A stretch of 5,403 bases of DNA from Paracoccaceae bacterium (GTDB taxonomy: Bacteria > Pseudomonadota > Alphaproteobacteria > Rhodobacterales > Rhodobacteraceae), in the NCBI GenBank assembly GCA_023134935.1, contig JAGLUD010000281.1, positions 1 through 5,403 on the forward strand, written 5' to 3'. Below, in pieces: positions 1-5,403 of this stretch; position 1 is the stretch's first letter, and every line of letters starts with the position of its first letter. The position numbers were made by a program, and so were the translations under genes. The notes beneath the pieces were generated by a model. It did no database searches and was not told where the DNA came from. It saw only the letters and a list, made by a program, of their open reading frames with translations.

Positions 1-434
1 TCGATTATAACGGGCATATGAATGTCGCCTATTACGTTATGGCGATGGATCGGGCCTTGGATCAGTTTCTTGAGGGCGAGTTGGGGATTGGTGAAAAACA
101 CGCGGCGCGGGTTCGCCAAGGCCCGTATGCGCTGCAATCTCATGTTCATTATCTGGACGAGATGCTGGAGGGCGAACGTTTTATCGTTTCGGTGCGGTTG
201 GTGGATTGTGATGCCAAACGGATGCACTTGTTTATCGAGCTTTTGAACGCCGATGGGCACTCGGTGGCTGCAACGTGTGAACAAATGCTGATGAATGTGG
301 ATTTGGAAACGCGGCGTTCAACCCCCTACCCTGATTGGGCGCAGGCGCGTATGGCACTGATGTTGGAAGCCCATTCGGTGCTGGAGAAACCAGTGCAACT
401 GGGTGCGCCAATCGGCATTCGGCGGAAGGGATAA
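1..434 (+). CDS. Hotdog-fold acyl-CoA thioesterase (5' truncated), similar to carnitine-pathway thioesterases
   Basis: This is the 3' part of a 4HBT-type (hotdog fold) thioesterase, a cytosolic enzyme that hydrolyses acyl-CoA thioesters. The reading frame is open from base 3 to the TAA at 432-434 and encodes 143 residues in the window. The frame begins D-Y-N-G-H-M-N-V-A-Y-Y-V, the family's signature: the Asp/Asn-Gly-His-Met-Asn segment carries the catalytic acidic residue and begins the central helix. The ATG at 18 lies inside this motif, so it is an internal Met. The true start is upstream of the window, probably by only a few tens of codons given the usual family length of about 150-160 residues. 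The motif order (DYNGHMN, then a CDAKRMHLF strand, then a C-terminal IGIRRK) resembles the thioesterases that accompany L-carnitine dehydrogenase (CdhB-like, betainyl-CoA). That substrate is an inference from remembered family resemblance. The ClC gene starts three bases after the stop. Confidence 0.85.
   Translation, partial: DYNGHMNVAYYVMAMDRALDQFLEGELGIGEKHAARVRQGPYALQSHVHYLDEMLEGERFIVSVRLVDCDAKRMHLFIELLNADGHSVAATCEQMLMNVDLETRRSTPYPDWAQARMALMLEAHSVLEKPVQLGAPIGIRRKG
424..430 (+). promoter_or_regulatory. Ribosome binding site of the ClC gene
   Basis: GGAAGGG ends 7 bases before the ATG at 438. It lies within the last codons of the thioesterase gene, so translation of the two genes is probably coupled. 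It supports the 438 start over the internal Met at residue 24 of the ClC protein. Confidence 0.7.
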
Positions 435-437
435 ACG

Positions 438-2114
438 ATGCTTCGGCCTGTTGGGAATTTCGTTAAGGAAGCTTACTCGGGGGTTTACGGCGAGTGCCGA
501 ACCGCGATGTCCGCCATACGAACAAAAGGGCCGAGCCAGCTTACATTCTGGGTTTTAGCGTTGATCATCGGAGTTGCCGCTGGTGCCGCCGCGTTGGGAT
601 TTCGCGTGGCGATTTCGGAAATTCAGGGGCTATTGTACGGTGCAGACGATCACACTTTGGCAACGACTTTGGGGTCGCTGGACTGGAAATGGGTGGTTGG
701 CATCCCGATTTTGGGCGGTTTGGCGGTTGGGTTGATCCTTATTGCATTCACACCCGATGGACAGGCGCGGGCGGTTTCAGACGTGATCGACGGGGCCGCG
801 ATGCACGAGGGGCGCGTCAGCAAACGGATCGGGTTGGCTTCGGCTGCGGCGGCGCTGATTACGTTGTCGACGGGTGGATCGAGTGGCCGTGAGGGGCCAG
901 TGGTACATCTGGCAGCGGTGATATCCAGTTGGGTTTCGAACCGAATTCACGCTGACGGGATTACTGCGCGGGATCTGATGGGTTGCGCTGTGGCGGCTGC
1001 GGTTTCTGCATCGTTTAATGCACCTTTGGCCGGGACCATCTTTGCGCTGGAGGTAGTCTTGCGCCACTTCGCCGTCCATGCATTTGCGCCAATTGTAATT
1101 GCAGCGGTGGCCGGAACGGTGGTCAGCCGATTGCAGATGGGCAATGTGACGGAGTTTATTTTACCCGTTAACCCGATTGCTTTGCATGTCGAATTACCCG
1201 CATTTTTGCTTCTTGGGCTTGTGTCGGGTTTGGTGGCCTTTGTACTTATCCGCAGCATATTTTTGGCGGAGGACTGGGGGGACGCTGTTCAAAAATACAC
1301 ACATTTACCCGGCTTTTTACGCCCTGCCGTTGCTGGCGCAATGTTGGGCGGGTTGGCGTTGATGTTCCCGCATATCATCGGGGTAGGATATGAAACGACG
1401 TCATCCGCACTGACGGGTCAGCTGTTGCTGCACGAAGCATTTGTGTTCGCAATTATTAAGGTTATCGCAGTAGCGATTACATTTGCAGGGCGTATGGGCG
1501 GCGGGGTCTTCTCTCCATCACTGATGTTGGGCGCATTGACGGGTCTTACGTTCGGGCTGGTGGCGACTTCGGTTTTCCCCGACATCACGGGTAGTCAGAC
1601 GATATACGCGTTGGCTGGCATGGCGGCGGTAGCAGCAGCGGTGTTGGGTGCGCCGATTTCCACAACGTTGATTGTGTTTGAGATGACGGGCGATTGGCAG
1701 GCTGGTATTGCCGTGATGGTCTCCGTTTCATTGTCGAGCGCGTTGACCAGCCGTTTGGTTGATCGCAGTTTCTTCTTGACTCAATTGGAACGGCGGGGCG
1801 TGCATTTGGCGGCAGGGCCGCAAGAATATCTGCTGTCAACGATCAGCGTTCGCAACATTATGCATCTGGTTGGATCGGGGGAGGACGCGCCGCAGTCGCA
1901 GTGCCAAGATCTGATTGATCAGGGCGCGTATGTTGATATTTCAGAGACTTTGGAAACCGCTATGGCGAAGCTTGAGGCATCGCCAGTGCAATTGCTGCCC
2001 GTTATCGAGCAGTTGGAAAGCGGGCCGGATTTGATCGGCACGCTTTATCTTGTAGATGCTTTACGAAGTTATAACCGTGCGCTGGCCGCAACCGCGCAAG
2101 AGGAGCATTCGTAA
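438..2114 (+). CDS. ClC-family chloride channel/transporter with C-terminal CBS-like domain
   Basis: This encodes a 558-residue inner-membrane voltage-gated-chloride-channel (ClC) family protein. Residues 1-34 are a cytoplasmic leader. The membrane core (about 35-450) has many hydrophobic helices. The gating motif G-R-E-G-P is at 150-154, with Glu152 matching the external gating Glu148 of E. coli ClC. The FNAPLAG helix is at 193-199, and GGGVFSPSL, the pore motif usually written GGIFxPSL, is at 354-362. The helix-D selectivity motif GSGIP is absent: an ungapped 41-residue offset from the gating Glu puts Arg111 in the QARAVSDV stretch at the central serine position. Val206 occupies the internal proton-glutamate position, and Phe446 probably replaces the central tyrosine. 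Residues about 466-548 form a cytoplasmic tail with one CBS-like unit (VRNIM at 471; LLPVIEQ and LIGTLYLVDAL near the end), a nucleotide-sensing module in related proteins. Family assignment is very secure. Whether it is a channel or an exchanger, and for which anion, is not known. It probably shares an operon with the thioesterase. Confidence 0.95.
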   Translation: MLRPVGNFVKEAYSGVYGECRTAMSAIRTKGPSQLTFWVLALIIGVAAGAAALGFRVAISEIQGLLYGADDHTLATTLGSLDWKWVVGIPILGGLAVGLILIAFTPDGQARAVSDVIDGAAMHEGRVSKRIGLASAAAALITLSTGGSSGREGPVVHLAAVISSWVSNRIHADGITARDLMGCAVAAAVSASFNAPLAGTIFALEVVLRHFAVHAFAPIVIAAVAGTVVSRLQMGNVTEFILPVNPIALHVELPAFLLLGLVSGLVAFVLIRSIFLAEDWGDAVQKYTHLPGFLRPAVAGAMLGGLALMFPHIIGVGYETTSSALTGQLLLHEAFVFAIIKVIAVAITFAGRMGGGVFSPSLMLGALTGLTFGLVATSVFPDITGSQTIYALAGMAAVAAAVLGAPISTTLIVFEMTGDWQAGIAVMVSVSLSSALTSRLVDRSFFLTQLERRGVHLAAGPQEYLLSTISVRNIMHLVGSGEDAPQSQCQDLIDQGAYVDISETLETAMAKLEASPVQLLPVIEQLESGPDLIGTLYLVDALRSYNRALAATAQEEHS

Positions 2115-2128
2115 GCTTAGAAATGCTC
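2103..2128. repeat. Inverted repeat spanning both convergent stop codons; possible shared terminator hairpin
   Basis: GAGCATT (2103-2109) and AATGCTC (2122-2128) are perfect 7-bp inverted arms. Between them, after a 2-by-2 mismatch, lies the 8-base palindrome TAAGCTTA (2112-2119), made of the ClC stop TAA, GC, and the complement of the DUF427 stop TAA. RNA from either strand could fold into the same hairpin. Neither side has an adjacent uridine tract (the nearest is TTTT at 2137-2140 on the + strand), so it does not meet the classic intrinsic-terminator pattern. A bidirectional termination or mRNA 3'-end protection role is inferred from position only. Confidence 0.45.
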
Positions 2129-2461
2129 GACTGTGGTTTTGTCGGTATAGAACGACAGGTATCCGGCAATTTCTTTGACTGCATCGAGTGGCGCTTCATA
2201 CGTCCATACCGAATTTTCGATAACACCGCTTTTAGCGGCGATCCCGAAGTAGCTGGCTTCGCCTTTATACGGGCAAGTGGAGCGTTGGTCGGAGGTATCT
2301 AGGAACGCCATGGCCACGTCTTTGCGCGGAAAATAGATGGCGACAGGATAGTCACCTTCGTGCAATTCCAAAGCGTTATCGGATTCTGCAATAATCGCAC
2401 CGCCTGCGCGCACAACCCAGTTTCCGGTTGCTGGTTTGATAGTAATTCTGTTGTCAGTCAT
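2117..2461 (-). CDS. DUF427 family protein
   Basis: This encodes a 114-residue small soluble protein with no signal peptide or membrane segment. It matches the DUF427 family (Pfam PF04248), a single beta-rich domain of about 90-120 residues whose biochemical role is not established. Visible hallmarks are IYFPRKDV (42-49), the diagnostic T-C-P-Y-K-G-E-A-S-Y-F (62-72), and the closing W-T-Y-E-A-P...YLSFY stretch (86-105). The length is complete for the family. The ATG at 2461 is preceded by AAGGAA at good spacing and by a candidate promoter. It converges on the ClC gene with 2 bases between stops and lies 71 bases downstream of the aminopeptidase stop on the same strand, so it may be read from its own promoter, from the aminopeptidase transcript, or both. 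Cys63 and Lys66 in the motif are candidate functional residues (inference). Confidence 0.9.
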   Translation of the reverse strand: MTDNRITIKPATGNWVVRAGGAIIAESDNALELHEGDYPVAIYFPRKDVAMAFLDTSDQRSTCPYKGEASYFGIAAKSGVIENSVWTYEAPLDAVKEIAGYLSFYTDKTTVEHF

Positions 2462-2467
2462 ATGCCG

Positions 2468-2473
2468 TTCCTT
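2468..2473 (-). promoter_or_regulatory. Ribosome binding site of the DUF427 gene
   Basis: AAGGAA on the minus strand lies 6 bases before the ATG at 2461. It is a strong Shine-Dalgarno match and fixes this start. Confidence 0.65.
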
Positions 2474-2489
2474 TTATTGCAAGAACAGT

Positions 2490-2517
2490 ATTTAACCGAT
2501 TGGTTTAGAAATTTCAA
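2490..2517 (-). promoter_or_regulatory. Candidate sigma-70 promoter of the DUF427 gene
   Basis: Read on the minus strand, TTGAAA (2512-2517, five of six to TTGACA) is followed after 16 bases by TTAAAT (2490-2495, four of six to TATAAT). The -10 lies about 29 bases before the DUF427 ATG, implying a leader of roughly 20 bases. The short dyad AACC-GATT-GGTT (2494-2505) straddles the edge of the -10 and the spacer and could be an operator or simply chance. The 2462-2532 gap is AT-richer than its neighbours, as expected for a promoter region. Confidence 0.4.
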
Positions 2518-2532
2518 CCATTGTGCAGTGCA

Positions 2533-4323
2533 TCATATGGGCGCACAGGCAGATTCCAACCACGCGCGGGTGTCAGGCGTGACCAAGGCGTTGATCTTTT
2601 CGAAGACCTCGGCGTGGTAGGCGTTTAGCCAGTTGCGTTCGTCGGCGGTTAGCATTTGCGCCAAAATCAGGTGGCGGTCGATGGGAACAAACGTCAGGGT
2701 TTCAAAACCGTGCATCTTGCGGTCGCCGCCTTCGGGGATGGTTGGCGGGGTGATAACCAGCAGGTTTTCGATGCGGATGCCGTAGACGCCTTCTTTGTAG
2801 TGACCCGGCTCGTTGGATACGATCATTCCGGTTTCGAGTGGCGGCGTGGGCCGCCCCGAAATGCTTTGCGGATCTTCATGAACGCTTAGATATGCGCCGA
2901 CGCCGTGGCCGGTTCCGTGGTCGTAATCCATACCTGCCTGCCAAAGTGCTATGCGGGCGAAACCATCGAGGTCGCGGCCAGACAGCCCAACGGGCCAACG
3001 GGAGCGGGTGATGGCGATCATGCCTTTCAGGACCAACGTATTGGCGCGTTTGGTCTCGATCGGGACTTCGCCAACCGCAATTGTGCGAGTGATGTCTGTT
3101 GTGCCGTCTTCGTATTGACCTCCGCTGTCTACCAGCAGGGTTTCACCCGTTTGGATCATACGGTTGGAGTTTTCATCAACGCGGTAATGCACGATTGCGC
3201 CGTTGGGGCCGGAGCCGCAGATGGTCTCGAACGAAATGTCTTTTAGGGCGTTGGTATTGCGCCGAAAGGTTTCCAGCTTTTGGACGACGTCGATTTCGGT
3301 GAGCGTGCCGCTGGGCGCGGCGGATTCGAGCCAGCAGAGGAACTCTGCCATGGCGGCGGCGTCGCGGATGTGGGCGGTGCGGGTTCCGGCAATCTCGGTC
3401 GGGTTTTTGCAAGCTTTGGGCAGGATGCACGGGTCGGCTTCCCAAACTGGAGTTTGGAGGAGATCGGATATGGCGATGGGGGCGGTATCGCGGTCGACAG
3501 CGGTTTTTCCAGTTAGGGCGGTGAGATTTTCGGGGAAATCAGCCTCAGGGTGAAGCGTTACGTCCGCACCCAGATGCGCGCGAAGGGCACCGTCGCACTT
3601 GTCGAGATCTACGAACAGGTCGAAGTTACCGTTGGCGTGCAAGATCGCGAAACACAAAGCTACGGGGGTGTTGCTGATGTCGGCGCCACGGATATTCAAC
3701 ACCCACGCGATCGAATCCGGAAGGGTTAGAACGGCGGCGGTTAAGTCTTTTTTTGCCAGTTCTGCGCCAATTTTTTGGCGTTTGCTTTCACTGGCCTCCC
3801 CCGCAAATTCCATCGCATGGGGATGTATTTTGCCTTTGGGAGGTTCGGGACGGTCTGTCCAGATTCTATCAATCAGGTTATCGGTTTTCCGCAACGTAAT
3901 ATTGTGATCGACAAGGGCTGTTTCCAGCTTCTCGATTTCATCGAAGCTGTGCAGCCACGGGTCATAGGCGATTGTGCCCCCTTGCGGGAGGGCTTCGATC
4001 AGCCAATCGGACAGCTCCACTGCGGGAACTGATAAGGGGGTAAAACTGTCCAAATCGATTTGCGAGCGGACCTGCAAGGTATAACGACCGTCTATGAAAA
4101 CGCCTGCTGTATCTAGCAAAGCGGCGCAATATCCGGCGGAGCCTGTGAATCCGGTTAACCATGCCAGACGCTCGGAACTTGGGGCAACATTTTCGCCGAA
4201 ATGGGCGTCTGCGCGAGGAATCAGAAAGCCGTCTACTTGTTCTTCGCGTAAAGTTTCACGTAATTTGGCAAGGCGGGCCGGGCCTGCATCGGGCGATGTG
4301 GTTACGGTGAAATTCTGAAACAT
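2533..4323 (-). CDS. Xaa-Pro aminopeptidase (aminopeptidase P), three-domain M24B metallopeptidase
   Basis: This encodes a 596-residue cytosolic peptidase that removes an N-terminal residue preceding proline, using two divalent metal ions (usually Mn). Layout: creatinase-like N-terminal domain (about 1-130), second creatinase-like domain (about 130-290), pita-bread catalytic M24 domain (about 300-530), and the C-terminal extension typical of the long eukaryote-like form (about 535-596). All five expected metal ligands are visible: Asp399 (VDSGGQY), Asp410 (TTDITRT), His473 (HGTGHGVG), Glu505 (NEPGHY) and Glu519 (GIRIEN). The shuttle and substrate histidines are also present: His379 (AIVHYR), His469 and His482 (SVHEDP). 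Spacings between the first four of these sites match human XPNPEP1. I chose ATG 4323 because MFQNF followed by the first conserved block is the usual start. The frame stays open to a TTG at 4407, but that 28-residue extension is unlike the family. The Shine-Dalgarno before 4323 is weak. It is not the short E. coli PepP form, so I give no symbol. Confidence 0.95.
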   Translation of the reverse strand: MFQNFTVTTSPDAGPARLAKLRETLREEQVDGFLIPRADAHFGENVAPSSERLAWLTGFTGSAGYCAALLDTAGVFIDGRYTLQVRSQIDLDSFTPLSVPAVELSDWLIEALPQGGTIAYDPWLHSFDEIEKLETALVDHNITLRKTDNLIDRIWTDRPEPPKGKIHPHAMEFAGEASESKRQKIGAELAKKDLTAAVLTLPDSIAWVLNIRGADISNTPVALCFAILHANGNFDLFVDLDKCDGALRAHLGADVTLHPEADFPENLTALTGKTAVDRDTAPIAISDLLQTPVWEADPCILPKACKNPTEIAGTRTAHIRDAAAMAEFLCWLESAAPSGTLTEIDVVQKLETFRRNTNALKDISFETICGSGPNGAIVHYRVDENSNRMIQTGETLLVDSGGQYEDGTTDITRTIAVGEVPIETKRANTLVLKGMIAITRSRWPVGLSGRDLDGFARIALWQAGMDYDHGTGHGVGAYLSVHEDPQSISGRPTPPLETGMIVSNEPGHYKEGVYGIRIENLLVITPPTIPEGGDRKMHGFETLTFVPIDRHLILAQMLTADERNWLNAYHAEVFEKINALVTPDTRAWLESACAPI

Positions 4324-4380
4324 GTTTTGGCTCGCTGATTTGTTATTGGCGCGTGAACGCTCAGGTTTGCACGGTTCGTG

Positions 4381-4399
4381 GATTACCGCTAGGGTAATC
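4381..4399. repeat. 7-bp dyad in the divergent spacer (possible operator or leader hairpin)
   Basis: GATTACC (4381-4387) and GGTAATC (4393-4399) are perfect inverted arms around GCTAG. This sits in the 105-base spacer (4324-4428) between the divergent aminopeptidase and small membrane protein genes, 57 bases from the former's ATG and 29 from the latter's. The 19-base size suits a dimeric repressor site. If transcribed toward the right it would form a hairpin 16 bases before the ribosome binding site. I could not find a convincing -35/-10 pair in either direction in this spacer, and nothing else in it is recognisable. Confidence 0.4.
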
Positions 4400-4415
4400 G
4401 GTAGCAATACTGAAA

Positions 4416-4422
4416 AAGGGGA
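4416..4422 (+). promoter_or_regulatory. Ribosome binding site of the small membrane protein gene
   Basis: AAGGGGA ends 6 bases before the ATG at 4429. It marks that ATG, and not an overlapping frame opening at 4322, as the translated start. Confidence 0.6.
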
Positions 4423-4428
4423 CTCGGG

Positions 4429-4725
4429 ATGGCTAAACTATTGGCGTTTCTGTTTTTTATTGGTGGGGCAGTACGTGTTTGGTTTGACTGGCGTGATACG
4501 ATTTCACAGGCGGACCCATTTCGATTTGCGGATACGGGAACCGTTTGGTCGCAAATTCATTTTGGTAGTTTGCAGGTTTTCCAACCCGCGATTGAGCGGT
4601 ATATCGGGCCGTGGATGTGGGAACGGTTGATCTTTCCCGTTCTGTTAACCCCGTTCGCACCGATTATGTTTGGGCTGGCGTTGGTTTTTTGGCTGTTGGC
4701 AAAGTGGAAAGCTAGCCGCGCTTAA
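4429..4725 (+). CDS. Small two-helix membrane protein of unknown function
   Basis: This encodes a 98-residue protein with no enzymatic motif. One hydrophobic helix is at the N-terminus (about 3-19) and a second near the C-terminus (about 67-91), ending in a basic tail (AKWKASRA). Between them is a polar loop of about 45 residues rich in aromatics. The block [19 protein letters not shown] (46-64), followed by PVLLTPF, resembles a loop I recall in uncharacterised alphaproteobacterial small membrane proteins. That recollection is not a database result. The basic C-terminus suggests both ends face the cytoplasm with the loop periplasmic, but the first segment could instead be read as a signal anchor. 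A good ribosome binding site supports expression. The gene diverges from the aminopeptidase and overlaps the end of cobT by 14 bases on the opposite strand. No role in B12 synthesis can be inferred from that convergent arrangement. Confidence 0.75.
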   Translation: MAKLLAFLFFIGGAVRVWFDWRDTISQADPFRFADTGTVWSQIHFGSLQVFQPAIERYIGPWMWERLIFPVLLTPFAPIMFGLALVFWLLAKWKASRA

Positions 4726-5403
4726 CGCGACCGCGTTTCTTAACGTCGTCCTCGAATAGCGAGGCCAATTGTTCGGTCATCGCACCTGCGAGTTGTTCCA
4801 CATCTGTGATCGTTACAGCGTGTTCGTAGTAACGCGTCACGTCGTGGCCGATCCCAATAGCGATCAGATCGACGGCTTTGCGTTTTTCGATCATGGCGAT
4901 CACATTGCGCAGGTGTTGTTCCAGCGTGCTGGCAGGGTTCACTGACAGCGTGGAGTCGTCGACAGGTGCGCCGTCCGAGATCACCATCAGAATGCGGCGG
5001 GCTTCAGGGCGGTTCATCAGGCGGCGGTGCGCCCATTCCAAGGCCTCGCCGTCGATGTTTTCTTTCAGCAATCCTTCTTTCATCATCAAACCGAGGTTCG
5101 GACGCGTTCTGCGCCACGGCGCATCAGCGCCCTTGTAGATGATGTGACGAAGGTCGTTCAAACGTCCCGGTGTTGCGGGGCGGCCATCGGCTAGCCATGC
5201 TTCGCGGCTGCGGCCACCTTTCCACGCGCGCGTGGTGAAGCCGAGGATTTCGCATTTTACTTGGCAGCGCTCCAGCGTGCGGGCCAGAACATCAGCGCAA
5301 ATGGCGGCGATGGAGATTGGGCGACCGCGCATGGAGCCGGAGTTGTCGATTAGCAGTGTCACGACCGTGTCGCGGAATTCGGTGTCTTTTTCCTGTTTGA
5401 ACG
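4712..5403 (-). CDS. cobT: Aerobic cobaltochelatase subunit CobT, C-terminal part (5' end outside window)
   Basis: The C-terminal 229 residues of CobT are in the window. With the AAA+ ATPase CobS it forms the cytosolic motor complex that works with CobN to insert Co2+ into hydrogenobyrinic acid a,c-diamide in aerobic cobalamin synthesis. The fragment is the von Willebrand A-type domain. It carries the metal-ion-dependent adhesion motif D-N-S-G-S (fragment residues 19-23, in [15 protein letters not shown]), the CobT-typical [10 protein letters not shown] stretch, and the downstream ISDG aspartate (fragment residue 143). It ends in a basic KKRGRVKRG tail at TAG 4712-4714. The frame is open to the window edge, where it reads [12 protein letters not shown], so the GTG at 5362 is an internal Val codon. 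The full protein is usually over 600 residues, so the N-terminal and acidic middle regions lie beyond 5403. cobS is not in view. The 3' end overlaps the small membrane gene by 14 bases. Confidence 0.95.
   Translation of the reverse strand, partial: FKQEKDTEFRDTVVTLLIDNSGSMRGRPISIAAICADVLARTLERCQVKCEILGFTTRAWKGGRSREAWLADGRPATPGRLNDLRHIIYKGADAPWRRTRPNLGLMMKEGLLKENIDGEALEWAHRRLMNRPEARRILMVISDGAPVDDSTLSVNPASTLEQHLRNVIAMIEKRKAVDLIAIGIGHDVTRYYEHAVTITDVEQLAGAMTEQLASLFEDDVKKRGRVKRG

Noticed and set aside
777..1258. Minus-strand open frames inside the ClC gene
   Set aside because: Their composition (Arg/Thr/Pro-rich, no motif) is that of antisense shadows of a strongly supported coding frame.
2522..2547. 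Short inverted repeat TGTGC...GCACA at the aminopeptidase stop
   Set aside because: Only 5 bp, with a 16-base loop and no T-run; too weak to call a terminator.
2656..4162. Several open frames antisense to or out of frame with the aminopeptidase
   Set aside because: They lie wholly within a complete, motif-rich peptidase gene and show no domain pattern or ribosome binding site of note.
4324..4407. 28-residue N-terminal extension of the aminopeptidase from a TTG at 4407
   Set aside because: The extension is unlike the family's N-terminus, has no ribosome binding site ahead of the TTG and runs through the dyad. ATG 4323 gives the usual start MFQNF.
4322..4630. Overlapping + strand open frame of 102 codons covering the start of the small membrane gene
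   Set aside because: It is out of frame with the ORF that has the good ribosome binding site and membrane-protein composition, and its product resembles nothing recognisable.
4717..4729. CGCG-CTTAA-CGCG hairpin at the cobT/small membrane gene junction
   Set aside because: The 4-bp self-complementary arms are expected often by chance in this GC context, and no uridine tract follows on either strand.
5360..5362. GTG as the start of the CobT-like ORF
   Set aside because: The conserved CobT sequence continues in frame ([12 protein letters not shown]) upstream to the window edge, so this is an internal Val codon.
1..5403. A new multi-gene system (defence, mobile or biosynthetic cluster)
   Set aside because: All but one of the genes belong to recognised families with unrelated housekeeping roles on alternating strands. 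There are no direct repeats, transposase, integrase, toxin-antitoxin pair or compositional break.

Overview
The window looks like ordinary chromosomal DNA from an alphaproteobacterium, most likely a marine roseobacter-type Rhodobacteraceae. Base composition appears moderate (roughly mid-50s % G+C by eye, not counted). The protein styles fit that group: a three-domain aminopeptidase P beginning MFQNF, a CobT-type cobaltochelatase subunit of the aerobic cobalamin pathway, and a carnitine-pathway-like hotdog thioesterase. The species assignment is inference. No mobile element, tRNA, rRNA or CRISPR array is visible.

Layout. Positions 1-434 (+) hold the 3' part of a hotdog-fold acyl-CoA thioesterase whose start lies outside the window. 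Three bases later a ClC-family anion channel/transporter with a CBS-like tail (438-2114, +) begins, with its ribosome binding site inside the end of the thioesterase gene, so the two are probably co-transcribed. A DUF427 protein (2117-2461, -) converges on the ClC gene with only 2 bases between the stop codons, inside a 26-base imperfect inverted repeat. A 71-base gap holds a plausible promoter for the DUF427 gene. A three-domain Xaa-Pro aminopeptidase (2533-4323, -) follows. A 105-base divergent spacer with a clean 7-bp dyad separates it from a small two-helix membrane protein of unknown function (4429-4725, +). That gene overlaps by 14 bases, tail to tail, the 3' end of cobT (4712 to the window edge, -).

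How the genes relate. The genes do not form an obvious pathway. They are housekeeping or metabolic functions in short transcription units: acyl-CoA thioester hydrolysis, anion transport, proline-peptide turnover and cobalt insertion in B12 synthesis. Coding density is very high, and both convergent junctions are essentially without spacer. The most noteworthy protein observation is that the ClC homologue keeps the gating glutamate but appears to have replaced three other classic pore and proton-path positions. I see no convincing evidence of a new multi-gene system here.
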